From contig CM038222.1 in assembly GCA_021442155.1 (NCBI GenBank), forward strand, positions 58,254,266-58,318,265: a DNA stretch of 64,000 nt. Direction: 5' to 3'. The notes below the pieces were generated by a model. It saw only the letters and a list, made by a program, of their open reading frames with translations, did not search any database and was not told the origin of the DNA. The stretch is from Cymbidium sinense. Taxonomy: Eukaryota; Streptophyta; Magnoliopsida; Asparagales; Orchidaceae. This document shows positions 25,730-37,800 of the stretch, in pieces. The translations under genes and the position numbers were made by a program. Position 1 is the stretch's first letter, and each line of letters begins with the position of its first letter.

Positions 25730-25935
25730 TCGTAATATCCCGAAACGGCTTCGAGCGGCTCGACGAGTAAACGATCCGAGCCTCTTTTTACTCGAGCTCG
25801 AGCTCGTTAAATGACTCGATCGTTCCTTTCAGCTCGAGCTCGAGCTCGAGACTCGATTTGAACAGTAAACGAGCCGGTTATCAAGTCGAGCTCGAGCCGG
25901 CTCGCGAGTAAGCTCGACTCGGTTGCACCCCTAGT
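25730..25935. mobile_element. GAGCTC/CTCGAG-rich MITE-like insertion
   Basis: A GC-rich island in AT-rich DNA built of GAGCTCGAGCTCGAG and CTCGAGCTCGAGCTCG runs with CGAGCCGG and GCTCGACTCG words. It ends in GGTTGCACCCCTAG, like the edge of a common class of small plant repeats that carry a TAGGGGTGCAACC terminus. It can fold extensively. Superfamily not assigned; a hAT-type non-autonomous element is one possibility. Confidence 0.5.
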
Positions 25936-26801
25936 TCAGACTGACATAGTTCTTTTTTATTTTATGCACAATTGAAAGAGAATATAAAGATATTATGAAG
26001 ATTTAAAGATTTATTTCATGATATTAATAAAGATCATCCATATGAATTATAAAGATTAATGAATTAATAAAGATCATCCATTGATGGTCTCATAATATTA
26101 ATCATGCAACACATAAACATCATTAGTGCATTATAGCGATTTTAAATTTTACTTTTTAAAGTTTGTTTTAAAGATTTAAACTACTTTAAGCCATATAAAA
26201 ATGTTTTTATAAAGAGAGAAAATTTGTAAAAGCAAAAATTCAAACTATTTTAAAATTTATAAACTCCATTTTAAAAAAACAATATGAAAAATCAAACAAA
26301 AAATGATATTAGCTTGTCAACGACTTACCAACAATGTATTTTATAACCTAATTATGTGCTTATCGAAGAAAGATAATATCTTGGTTCCATACATATGGGG
26401 TCTCATAAATGATTTGACAAATATCAATAAGGGCTACTTCATTTAACACTTCATCAATATACTCTTAATTGTAACATAATACTAATGGTTTTAATTTATT
26501 TTATTTTATTCTAATTAATAGTTTTAATGTGATAATTTTAATTAATAAGAACTTTTATATCAATTCTACTTATGTTAATTAAATTATAATTAATACAAGT
26601 CAATATTTTTATGAATGATTAATTATTATTTATAAAACTAATTGTATACATTAATATTTATTTAAGTAATTAAATCATAATTTATTTATCTAATTTGATA
26701 ACTTTTAATTACTTAATATGAATTATATAGATCAATTTAACTTTTTAAGTAATATGTTTTATTTAATTAGGAAGATTTACATGCATAAAACATACTTTTT
26801 A

Positions 26802-26832
<31 letters not shown>

Positions 26833-27270
26833 TGTCTAATACCTAAAGATTGATATACAAATATAGGATTTTTTTTTTTCTATGTTTAAAAGGTAAATTT
26901 TATTTTAAATAATTAATGATGATGTTATTTTTAATATAATATTGAAAAATTAAGTATTATTTATGTAAATATTAAGTTTAGGTGTTCATTCTGTAAATAT
27001 AAAAGAATTATATGTTATGAATATAAATATCTCATTTAATTAATATTAGCTATGTTTATCATTTTTAAAAGAGGAATTCACATGTATGTCACATAATTCT
27101 TATATATTTATATACTTAATATTTAAATAATAATATTTATTATATATTACAAAAATTTTAAATCACTTAAAAAGTATCATAAATATTATTTTTTAAATAA
27201 AAATATATTATATTTATTTTATATTTTGATATGATTGAAATATGAAAATTTAAATATTACATATATATTT
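25936..27270. other. AT-rich intergenic DNA upstream of KRI1
   Basis: Very AT-rich, with (TTTA)n/(TA)n at 26800-26832. No exon or repeat family is recognised. Confidence 0.5.
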
Positions 27271-27281
27271 ATATATAAACT
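27271..27281 (+). promoter_or_regulatory. Possible TATA box of KRI1
   Basis: ATATATAAACT lies about 185 bp upstream of the KRI1 ATG, directly before the composition changes from very AT-rich to mixed. The spacing suits a short 5' UTR. AT-rich context makes chance matches common. Confidence 0.3.
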
Positions 27282-27463
27282 CTCGTTTTAAAATTATCCA
27301 AAGTTAAAAACCAAGAAACCCTCGTCTATCTCCCCAAAATTCCAGCAGCTATCGCGATATGGTAGCGAGGAAGTGGCGACAGGAGCTTGCTGGAGAAAGC
27401 ATCGACTGGACTGGTGGCGCGTGAAGGCATCGATAGGAACTCTCTTCTTACTTGCAATACGAG

Positions 27464-29281
27464 ATGGGCATCGACCTCTTCGATGGCGACGACGCCAACA
27501 CCGATGAAGTCGAGTTGTCTAAGATTGAGATCGACAAAGATTTCGCCAAGCGATTTGAGTACAACAAGAAGCGCGAGGCTCTCCAGAAGTGTGAGGAGCT
27601 TAAGAAACGCGGCGTCATCACCGACTCCGACGAGTCTTCGGATGAACCATCTGACGTGGAAGAAGTCAAGGACGACTACCAGTTCTACGACGCACTTGTT
27701 AGGGTGAAGAAGAATGATCCCACCATCATGCAAAAGGACGCGAAGCTGTTTGCTTCATCATCCGAAGACGAAGAAGAAGAAGAAGCAGAGGAGAAGAAGT
27801 CTAAAGCTAACAAAAAGGTGAAACCTTTGTACTTGAAGGACGTTATGGCTAGGCAGTTGATGGAAGAGGGGCCGGAGTTTGAGGAAGAACCGTTGAAAAA
27901 GAACCCTAAGGTGTATAGCAGAGAGCAGGTTGAAGGCCTAAAGGCTTTTCTTGAAGCGGAGAAGGAAGCATTTGGTTCTGCGAATGATGATGATGTCATA
28001 ATTGAACAGAAAAAGAGCACCGGAAAAGACACTGAGGAGGATGAGAACGATGAGAGGATCCATACGAAGGTGGCTGAGTTCTTTGGAGAAGATGAGGATC
28101 TGAGTGAGGATGAGATGTTTTTGAAAAATTATTGTCGTAACAAAATGTGGGTCGACAAGGAGAAGGATAATGGGACTTATGATGATATTAGGGTTTCAGA
28201 GGATGAGGATGAGCTGGAAAAACAGGAACAATATGAGGCAGAGTACAACTTCCGACATGAGGAAGGGAAAGAGGACAGAGTATTGGGTCACTCTAGGATT
28301 GTGGATGGTTCAGTGAGGAAGAAAAGCAGCAGCAGAAAGACACAAAGGAAGAACAAGGTGGAGAGGATGGCACAAGCAGAGTTTGAAAGAAAGGAGGAGC
28401 TGAAACATCTGAAGAATTTGAAGAAGAAAGAGATTCAGGAGAAGCTTGAGAGGATTCGGGCAATTGCTGGGATTGGAGAGGAAGGTGCCTGCAATCTTGA
28501 TGCTACTTGTCTTGAGGAAGATTTTGATCCAGAAGAATATGATAAAGCCATGGAAAAGATGTTCAGTGCAGATTATTACAATACTGAGGATGCTGATCCT
28601 GGTTTTGGAAGTGATAGTGGGGATGACCTAGAGAAGCCAGACTTTGATAAGGAAGATAAAATTCTAGGTTTGAGGGATTCAATTGATACAATGGAGGGGT
28701 TTGAGGTTATGAGAAAGATAATGTTGAAGAAAAATGATGAGGAGGAAGAACCCTCCCACGTGGAAGGTAAGAGGAAGAGAAAACGAAATATTTTTCTAAA
28801 GGAAAAAGTGGAACTTGACAAGGAACTCGAGGAGTATTATAAGTTGGACTATGAGGGTACTATTGGAGATATGAAAACTAGATTTAAGTATAGGTCTGTG
28901 CCTGGTAATTCATATGGCCTACAAGTAGAGGAGATATTGATGGCCAATGACAAGGATTTGAATCAGTATGTTTCGCTCAAAAAGTTAGCACCTTACCGTG
29001 AGAAGGAGTGGAAGGTGACATATCACCAAAAGTTGAAGAAGAATGTGATTCTTCAAGGAGTGAAATCTGATGATAAAATTTATGGCAAGAAGCATAGGAC
29101 AGGAGAAGCCAAAAGTGCTGTAGATGTAGATAAATTAGGTGAACCTAAGGAAGCTAATGGAGCAGCAAATACTTTGTCTAAACGCAGCAGAAAGAGGCAC
29201 AAGCATACCCAGTTGAAATTACCCAAATCTAGGTTAATGGCTTATGGAAAGATCCCTTCTCAGCGGCAGAAAAAGCATTAA
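27464..29281 (+). CDS. KRI1: KRI1 homologue, ribosome biogenesis factor
   Basis: Nucleolar protein needed for 40S subunit assembly; yeast Kri1 binds Krr1 and acts in 18S pre-rRNA processing. One exon, 605 residues, stop TAA. I start at ATG 27464 (MGIDLFDGDD); the frame is open slightly further upstream but with no ATG. Order: acidic and lysine-rich N-terminus with repeated D/E clusters (residues 1-210), the Kri1 motif FLKNY....MW near residue 219, a coiled, charged middle (about 280-350), then the conserved C-terminal domain near 448-520 with LEEYYKLDYEGTIGDM, FKYRSVPGNSYGL and LAPYREKEW, and a basic tail (about 570-605, SRKRHKHTQ and RQKKH) suited to nuclear import. Length and domain order fit the family and there are no breaks. 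It is transcribed toward the convergent RING1-like gene. Confidence 0.95.
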   Translation: MGIDLFDGDDANTDEVELSKIEIDKDFAKRFEYNKKREALQKCEELKKRGVITDSDESSDEPSDVEEVKDDYQFYDALVRVKKNDPTIMQKDAKLFASSSEDEEEEEAEEKKSKANKKVKPLYLKDVMARQLMEEGPEFEEEPLKKNPKVYSREQVEGLKAFLEAEKEAFGSANDDDVIIEQKKSTGKDTEEDENDERIHTKVAEFFGEDEDLSEDEMFLKNYCRNKMWVDKEKDNGTYDDIRVSEDEDELEKQEQYEAEYNFRHEEGKEDRVLGHSRIVDGSVRKKSSSRKTQRKNKVERMAQAEFERKEELKHLKNLKKKEIQEKLERIRAIAGIGEEGACNLDATCLEEDFDPEEYDKAMEKMFSADYYNTEDADPGFGSDSGDDLEKPDFDKEDKILGLRDSIDTMEGFEVMRKIMLKKNDEEEEPSHVEGKRKRKRNIFLKEKVELDKELEEYYKLDYEGTIGDMKTRFKYRSVPGNSYGLQVEEILMANDKDLNQYVSLKKLAPYREKEWKVTYHQKLKKNVILQGVKSDDKIYGKKHRTGEAKSAVDVDKLGEPKEANGAANTLSKRSRKRHKHTQLKLPKSRLMAYGKIPSQRQKKH

Positions 29282-30419
29282 CACACTGGAGGCTAGAAAT
29301 GATTTCGGTGAACGGTAATTTTTTTTTTGTGCTTCGATCATCTATTTATTTTTTGCAATTTCAAATTCATGATTTTTTCCTCATGTAAATGAATTTGGGG
29401 TTAGATATGCAATTCATTTTTAGTGTTCAAATTTGGTTCTGTTTTCTTAGCATATTAAAAATTATGTTTTTTTGGTAATCAGTTCACATAATCAGTGCAA
29501 GCGCCATGATAAACTCCTCGTCAATCTAAAGTTTAGTACTTTTTTTAGTTTATATTTGTTTAGTAGTGTTGGTTCTTTTGCATTTGGAACACATGCTATT
29601 GCAAGTACGTGAGTTATCATGGAATACATATTTCTTTAAATGTATGCAGAACATAAGGTTCATTTGCATATGCAAAATCCATCAAAATGTTTACTTGTGA
29701 TTCAGAAACTTTTTTTTTGCTTTGTTTTTAAACGTATAAAATGAATTACAGCTTGCACCTTTTATTGTTCAAGAGATAAAAGTGCAGGAAAGCGGGTAGA
29801 TATAGTTTCAATCAAACATGCTGCAAAGCAGTAGCATCTGATTCTCAGTTGATGCTGTGTGCATCCCTTTCCTATGTCATTATTTCAATTCATCTACTAC
29901 TACTATAGGAAGTAATATTGTAGGATGAAATATAGGAAGTAATATTGTGAATGCTATAACTAGCCTTATACCACAAAATTTATGCGGGGATTCCACTTAT
30001 TATTGGTCATTGATATGATAGTATGCTGGGGTGGTTCAAAGTGATTTGACTATGCTGCCATTGTTATAAATGATATAATTAATTTGATATCTTTGAGGAG
30101 GAGAGAAAGAGTAGAATTTTTGTGTTATTTTTTTTTGGGGGGGGGAGGACCATTGATGGTGGGGTTGTAGCCATCTTAGCCTCTACTTAGTCGGTTTGTG
30201 TGTTGGGGAGGCCGTAGCAAGAAAGGGAGATGTGTGTGTACTGGATGGTGGGACAATAGGAGGGATAGAAAGAGAAAGAGGAGGGAGGATGGGTAGGTTT
30301 GGGGTGGGTCAGGGGAGATTTGCTAACTACTCTTAGACCATACTTCAATATATAATGATTCTAATATAGTGATAAATGGAGTGGGATATTATATATTTGC
30401 CTTGAGGGAGGTAGAGAGT
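29282..30419 (+). other. KRI1 3' UTR and intergenic DNA
   Basis: AT-rich with T-runs just after the stop, presumably the 3' UTR. A poly-T/poly-G junction occurs near 30127-30147. No further coding evidence. Confidence 0.4.
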
Positions 30420-31400
30420 GAGGGAGTTTCCAATCTTTCCCTTCTATCCTCACTCCAATATGTCACCATTTTATCTTAAACATTTGGGGTCAATTTTATG
30501 AATACTCATTTTCCATCTAATCATGTCAAGTCTACCTGAGGTGCTAAACTTATTTTTAGCACATTATTTTGAACAACTTCTATCAATTTTACCTTAAAGT
30601 TTTTTTTTTCTTTGTAATCCTTCAAAAATAATTTTAAACATCTCATAAAATTGGTGTTTTTACCCTTCTTTTTACATGTCCAAGCTAATTAAGTCTATTT
30701 TCAATCAACTTATCTTTAATAAATGCAACTCCATCACATCATCTAACATAATTCTTTCTTAATTTATCCCCTTGCTTTTGTCACTCATACATCTTAACAT
30801 CCTCATTTTTTACCATGCTCAACTTAGTGATCAACACCTACATCCATACAACATGGTTTACATAATTACATTTTTATACAATTTATCTGTAATAACTTAC
30901 TATTTCTAAGACACTTCTCTATTTTAATCATAATTGTAGAAGTTATATCATTATATTAATTTTTAATTTTTATTTAGATGCTTAAACCCATCACAAACAA
31001 GTATTGATTTATCTTCTAATGCAGACTAACAACTTTTGATATCACACTTATTATAGTTACATATCATATCCTTAGCCTTTATTCGACTAATTTGATGCCT
31101 TTTTTTAAATATTTTTTTCTATTATTTTAAGTTTTCATTTATTTCATTAGATGTCTCGTTGACTAGAATTATGGCATCCGTGAGAAGCATGCATTAAGAC
31201 GCTACACTATGAGTAATGTTTGTAAGCATCTTCATGAGCTATACAAAAAGACATGAACTCAGTTATGTTCTTTGATGTGATACTTTTCAATTTAAGTTTT
31301 TTGGTCACTTTATAACTGCTTTTAATATCATTCAATTTTCTATAATACATACCTTTAATAATTCATTATATCTTTAACACATCTGTTTCTTATTCCATTT
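30420..31400 (-). mobile_element. Old RTE-like LINE remnant
   Basis: Degenerate minus-strand sequence. The phrase TTGGGGTCAATTTTATGAATAC (in two parts) at 30485 parallels GTGGGGTCAGCTACATGAAT at 48328 in the RTE LINE, and CATGTCCAAGCTAATTAAG with CATCTTAACATCCTCAT follow in the order seen in plant RTE 3' regions. No open frame survives. Much older than the copies at 11358 and 48285. Confidence 0.5.
31191..31342. repeat. Direct repeat, first copy
   Basis: About 150 bp beginning GCATTAAGACGCTACACT, found again almost unchanged at 31910-32058. Few differences are visible, fewer than expected for surrounding LINE decay, so the duplication is younger than the LINE. Confidence 0.8.
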
Positions 31401-31909
31401 ACACTAAATCAACTTACATGATATTGGATCATTTGCCTTCTCTTATTGTTTTTGCATTATGATCAACGCATGTAAAAGATGTGAGTAAATTCAAAAAACG
31501 ACTTTTATACTTGTTTGGTAGCTTTACAAATTCACGATTTTTTTTTTGTTTGAACAAATAATGTAAAGAATTGAACATCTACATATCAGTCTTAACTTAA
31601 TCTATCTACCATGTCATTATCAATTTTATTTTACATTTAATTACCAAATCCAATTCAAATACAAAACTATTTTCTATGATTTAAATCATATTACACTAAT
31701 TTACTTTACTTGATAAACGAATGTTAGACAGACTTACATAAACGCAGTTAACCAAACACCTTTAACGTCAATATACATTTCGAGTTTTTTTTTTTTCGCT
31801 AGCATCTATAACTTTCCTTCAGTTGATTTAATACATATTGTACCTCCATAGTGCAACTTCATAATATGAAACTAAATTGGTTATCTGAAACTAACATAAG
31901 CTTTTTAAT

Positions 31910-32058
31910 GCATTAAGACGCTACACTTTGAGTAATGTTTGTAAGCATCTTCATGAGCTATACAAAAAGACGAACTCAATTATGTTCTTTGATGTGATAC
32001 TTTTCAATTTAAATTTTTTGGTCACTTTATAACTGCTTTTAATATCATTCAATTTTCT
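31910..32058. repeat. Direct repeat, second copy
   Basis: Near-identical to 31191-31342, same orientation, start-to-start spacing 719 bp. It lacks two bases relative to the first copy at AAAAAGACGAACTC (AAAAAGACATGAACTC there). Confidence 0.8.
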
Positions 32059-34380
32059 TATAATTATTACAAGCCTTAATAGTATTTACCTTTTATCACT
32101 CTTTAAAATTTATTTATTTTTTTGAATTTCTTCGTTTAACACAAAAACTCCTTAATATATGATGTGCTTCTGAGCTATTCTAAAATACCTATGAAATTTT
32201 ATTAATGGAGCCAACCTTTTATCCCATATCAAGTGTGGTTCAAATAAATAATTTTGATTTTCCTCTCTTAACAGCCAAGTAGTAAGCTTCATGTAGTTTT
32301 GAGGCATAAATCTCAAAATTAAACCTTTAAATTAATTACCATTATGAAAAGTAAGAGTCTTTAGAACTCAATAGTAAGTGACGGCATAAAAATTTACTCA
32401 CAATAAAATATTTAAGAGCAAACTAAAATGTCAAAGTAATATCATTAAAAATCATGCAAATATTTAATAATAAATAAGAAGTCTAAAACAAACAAGTAAA
32501 TATAAACATGAAGTCTAAAATAAATAAACAAATATGTTCTAATATAAACTAGTTATGATTTTGGACTCCAAATTCAAAAGTATATCATACTCCTACCCTT
32601 AGAGGGGTTTCATTAGAATTATCATCATAGTCGATTTCTCTCTCATCCCTCACCTTCACTTGTATCAACATCCTCTCAATTTTTTTTTCATTATCTTCAA
32701 TATTAAACATAAACACACATACACATACTTATTTTAGGTTTATCCGGTTCAACTTTTTTTTTTTAAATTGAACCGAAAATTAAATAATTTGGTATTGAAA
32801 ATCAAAAATCGAAATGTGAGATTGAAAATTGAATCAAATTGATTAAAATTTGATTTTTGATTTGAACCGAACAGTGCACACTGTTCTGCCTGTCAATTTT
32901 TGTATGCTTTTGTTCATTCAGCACAAGTAATTGTTTTAAAATAATGTTTTTTTTCTGACATGATAACAATCTTACTAATGCAGGTGTGGACTGCTGTCTT
33001 TTTATTCAAACTACATTTTTTTTTCTTGAATTGGAGAGAGAGAGAGAGAGAGAGAGAGACTGCTGAAGCACTATTTTGGCTGCAAAGAGAGCTGTGTTTG
33101 GTCTAGTTTCGATAAACTTGCCATCTTATGGTGGATCTCCTTCTTTCACAGTGAGCTAATGTATGTGCATGTCAATTTTAGTTTATAATTTTGATGTTTT
33201 ATTCATTAAATCGTCAGCCTATCACAAAATGATTCTGTTTCATGACGAGCTATTTATATATATATATATATATATATATTTTTAGTTTCTGTTCCCTTCA
33301 TTCTTTTGTGAACTTGGATGCATGCTTGTGTGTCTGTGCATGTATTATCTTTTAGGCTTCTTGAAGTTACCAAATTTTCTTATATTATTTTTTATTTACT
33401 TATAGTTATCATTAGGGTGTGTATGAGACAGTTACAGTCGTATAAAGAAATATTTAAAAAATTATGATTAATATTATAATTTTTTAATAATCACTATATT
33501 TTACTAATTTAATTTAAAAAATATAATTTTATCATCATACATTTTCAACGTCCAATTAGAACTCAATTTGTAAATGATATAAATACACCGTTATTTCAAT
33601 CACTCTTAATTATTTATACATTTAGGAGTAAAAAAATTGATGAAGTTATAAGATAATTATAAATATTTTATGAAATAAATCTTTCTACTTTACGAGATAA
33701 TAATCAGCACAATTAAAAATAATGTCTTCTATAATTTAGATCTACTTTGTATAAAAATGTACCCTAAACTTAGAATAGTTTTTTTGTTCTCGTTATCCCA
33801 TGTTTTTTAAAACGTGCATATGGTTTCACTGGAATTTATTATTAAGATAAATATGATGAGCAAAATATAAATTCAAAATTATATTACACATTTCAAATAA
33901 ATTTTAAAAATTTAATTTTCTTTTTTATATAAAAAGTAACCCAACCAAATTTTTTCTATAAAATACAGGAATTATGCTGGCCATCGTTCACAATGTAATT
34001 GCCACTGGAACCTCAAAAATCAACTAATTGCAAGCATTTATGGATAGTTTTGTTCAACAAATTGCAACATTAATAAAAATGTTATATAAACAAGTCACAG
34101 TTGAGGCTTGATAAAATAAAATAAAATAAAAAAATTTAAAATCATATAAAAACGATAATAATATTGTTCAAGAAATGGGAAGGATTTTTACACTTTCGGA
34201 ATCTGTGTTGTATGCCACACCACTGAATCATCTTGCAAGGAGTTTTCAGAGGCAGTTGTTGATGTTATATATGAAAATTAAACGAGCTCAGATGATATTT
34301 TTATAGTATTTTCCTTTGTTTACACCCAATGTACATAATATATTGCAATCAACTGTCAACTGTGATTCTCTCTCACTAGG
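32059..34380. other. AT-rich intergenic DNA with microsatellites
   Basis: Contains a (GA)n tract at 33033-33059 and a (TA)n tract at about 33250-33280. No supported gene. An alternative RING1 terminal exon near 34190-34235 (minus) was considered and not accepted. Confidence 0.5.
33033..33059. repeat. (GA)n microsatellite
   Basis: A perfect run of about 13 GA units, read directly. Confidence 0.95.
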
Positions 34381-34395
34381 AAATATGAAGCTAGG

Positions 34396-34599
34396 ACCCA
34401 CCGTCTTTAGCTGTTGGTGGCGAAGGGAATCCCTGCACAGTTCAAATCCTTGGATGCACTTATACCTACAGAAAAGAAAAGTAAGATACGTATGGGTGAT
34501 AAATGCGACTGCCTCATGAGATTAGTCACAATGACATCCCCACCCATAAGATGAGTAGGGTGTTGAGTGGATATTCATTGTTAAAAAAAAAAAACAAAA
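34396..34599 (+). mobile_element. tRNA-derived SINE with target duplications
   Basis: About 204 bp flanked by perfect 15-bp direct repeats AAATATGAAGCTAGG (34381-34395 and 34600-34614). Near its 5' end are an A-box-like TAGCTGTTGGTGG (34408) and a B box, AGTTCAAATCC (34440), spaced as in a pol III tRNA promoter. It ends in an A-rich tail. A later CATGAGATTAGTC word resembles the body of plant Au-type SINEs. Together these make a retroposed SINE on the plus strand, just downstream of the RING1-like gene. Confidence 0.85.
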
Positions 34600-34803
34600 A
34601 AATATGAAGCTAGGGATAAATGGTTGTCACCTGAATGTCTTTTCTTTCATTAATATGGTACAGTAGTTCCTGAAAGAATCAAAAGTAAATTTTCTTCAGA
34701 GAGTGTAAAATATTATCCATCAGAAAACTTGAAAATAAAGACTTCTGTGCTGTCTTTTGGGAACTATAAATTAATTAAAATGAACAAAAATATAAAATTG
34801 ATA

Positions 34804-37800
34804 TTAGCTACAGTACAATAGTTTGAGATTTCTCACCAGATCACCTTGACTGGATCCGAAAGATTCCAGCAGACAAGCAAGTGATTCTTCTTCCCCCAAT
34901 ATCTGCATTTCCTCTGAGACTTCAGATGGGACCTTCCCAACTTTAGGTTTTCTAATAAACAAGTCGATTCCTTCAACTTGTACTGATGTTTGAATAGCGA
35001 TAAACTGCAAGAATTTATAAATGAAAAATTTTATTTATTTATTTTTTTTTGGGAAAATGAAAAATTATAGGATGGATTGGGAGTAAATATTCACTTGGCG
35101 TATGTGTCTAGTGTATGCGGTTGGTGGGCAGCAAAGATATGGACTATCTAATGGCACGCTTTGTTGGTTCAAAGGAAGCAGTGTCAGTAGCACGTCAAAC
35201 TGAAAAAGGAATAAAACGTTATAAAAATTGTAAGGCATCTTAATCTAATGATTATTCTTTCAAATAAGAGGTCTTGAATTCAAATTTTTGTAAATGTATT
35301 TTGTGTGTGAGTTTGTGATTAAATTAATTCAAATGTTTCACCAAAAAAAAAAAAGGTTACAGAAAGATTATGAATTTAAAATACTAGATGGAACTTCCAT
35401 AATTTATAGCTTCATACCTTATCTTCATTTTCATCTAAATTATGCAGGTGTTGTTCTATCAACCTGGCTAGTCTTGCAGCTCTGCAAAATCTTCCATTTG
35501 AAACACTACTGTTACTGTGTCGAGTTTGGCTACGAACACCGCCTTTACCCCACGAGAGTTCTTTCTTCCCTGCTTGCAAAGGGAAGTTCAGAAAATTTCT
35601 CTGTTCATCTCTATCATAGTTCTCAAATCTAAATTCTACCATTCCGTTTATTTTGTGTATTTTATCAGGAGAATGCTCATCTGAAGAGGAGGAAACCTTT
35701 AATGGCAGTGATGCCATTAACATCTTCCTCTTCATTAGAATCAGAGAGTATAGGAGAAACATTATGAGCAGCAACTCTACCTCTTCTGCGATAGTAATTG
35801 TTTTTTCCAGACTGGTAACTACCTTGAGATCTTCTCAAAGCAGCAGCAGCAACAGCTTTAGGTGCTGACCTTCTCTGATCAACTGCTTCTGATGGTTGTC
35901 GGAATGTCTTAGCCATGGGAGATTGAATCTTTTTAGTAAAGTTCGGAAATTAGATGAAGTGCAGCTTTCAGTGGCAATATAAACAATTACTTGATGGTGC
36001 TAGAATAGTGAGAAATTTTCAAGAAAAATCAAACAAAGACGAAGAATAAACATTAGCTTAACTGACTTGGTGATATTCACCTATGTCTATGGCCAAACAT
36101 AGATCAAATATTCCACTAAAAATTAAAAAAAATCATATCAATGATTTATTTTCATACAAAAGAAGAAAGTATAGAAATATCACTTACTCTATGTTAATTA
36201 CTAAGAACGTAGCCGTCTATTCAAAAAACGAGAGAAGAACATGAAGAAAAGGGCTTTACAGTTGTTATCATCAAAAGCTCTGCTATTACAGTCTTCTCTT
36301 CTTGGCTAGAACTTTTTCTCTTATATACACTACTGCAAGAGCTTTTTTCTACCAATGGCTAAAGGTTTAATCCCCCCTCCTTCCATCTTTTCTCTATTTA
36401 CTTGTGTTTATAAGATGTTTTAGCACAATGAAATCCCCTCCACTTAGATAGTGCTTAGAGGTGGTAGTAGAAAACTTGAATTTATTAGATAGTAATAAGA
36501 ATCATAATATAGACGTTAGATAAATGATGATAGGTAATAAATTTATAAGAGGTACAAAAGGTAGTAAGTAGGAAACTTGTATGATTTAGGTAAAGAAAAT
36601 CAACTTAATGTTATAGTAAATAGATGCCTACAACTCAACATCCAAGTCAAACATCAGCTCTAAAAAAAAAATTGAATACACCAAAGTTTAAAGATAATAT
36701 GTATTTATTTTCATGTTTAAGGATAGTTTCACATGTATTTGCATGTCTTACATTCATTTTTATGGAATGTTTACCTCTTGCTCATCCTTGTTTTCTGGGT
36801 ATAAAGCTTCAACTAAAGCATCAAAGTCTATATCTGGGTATAAAGCTGCAATCAAAGCATCAAAGTTGAGATCATCTCTTAATGAGCGCCTACTTGCACA
36901 GTGATTGCGACAAATTGGACATTCTTTTTTCCTGCGGAAGTTACAGTCAAGTAAAAAATATGATAAGTATATGCCACAATAACAATATAAAAAGAAGCTA
37001 GCCAAATCATCCATATTATGGAAGCAAATCTAAAGCACGGACTGTATGGTTCTTTGATAGCTAAATAATGAATTACATAGCATACCCAAGTCGCATAGAT
37101 CTGTCGATACATTCTCTACAAAAGCGATGCAAGCACTCCATAACTGTTCTCGTTTTACGAATAACCCCTAGCACATAGCATCAATGGAAATAGTAAGAAA
37201 TTTCGTTTACAAACCAGGCTGCAAAACCAAATGGTATATTATTTTCATTCACATGGAATGTGTATAGATTATGCATTCATTTTTGGCTTAGAAAAATGGC
37301 ATTACAAGCACTTTGAAAAACCTAAGACATCTGACCAAATAATTTGAATTACCATAATGCTAGTTACAGCATTTTAACGCTTTTGATGATTTCAGCAACT
37401 TTCTATTGATTTTGTTTTATGATGTACTTAGTGCTTTTAAAGAATAATTAGCTACAATCATGATTTTAACATATAGGCTAGCAACAAATCTACCGATGTT
37501 GTGTTCATTTATAATCCTCAGCAGCTTCTCGAAATGGTTATGCAGAGGAAACTCATAACAAAACATGGTATAGAAATTATAAACCACAGATATTACCACA
37601 GTCCTCAGCCAAAGTTAATCAGAGACGTGCAAAACATGCTCTTGAAATTAACAACCGTCATGCACTAGAACCCTACAAATACAATGTAGATTGCCTAACA
37701 TTGTAAAGATTCTAGATTTAAAGAACATATAAACCTGTGAAACAAAAAATTGTTGATTTATTATTTGCATATTCTGATGTTATACATATACCATTAAATA

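Noticed and set aside
27326..27733. Minus-strand 135-residue frame
   Set aside because: Antisense shadow of the 5' part of KRI1.
34190..34240. Short minus-strand terminal exon for RING1 ending in a stop
   Set aside because: No convincing pyrimidine-rich acceptor and no recognisable similarity to RING1 C-termini.
34430..34500. tRNA gene suggested by a B-box-like GTTCAAATCC
   Set aside because: The sequence around it does not fold as a tRNA, and target duplications plus an A tail show it is a SINE.
34396..34520. Extra terminal exon of the RING1-like gene on the minus strand
   Set aside because: An acceptor-like CTGTAG and an open stretch exist, but the sequence is inside the SINE, and no RING1 similarity is seen.
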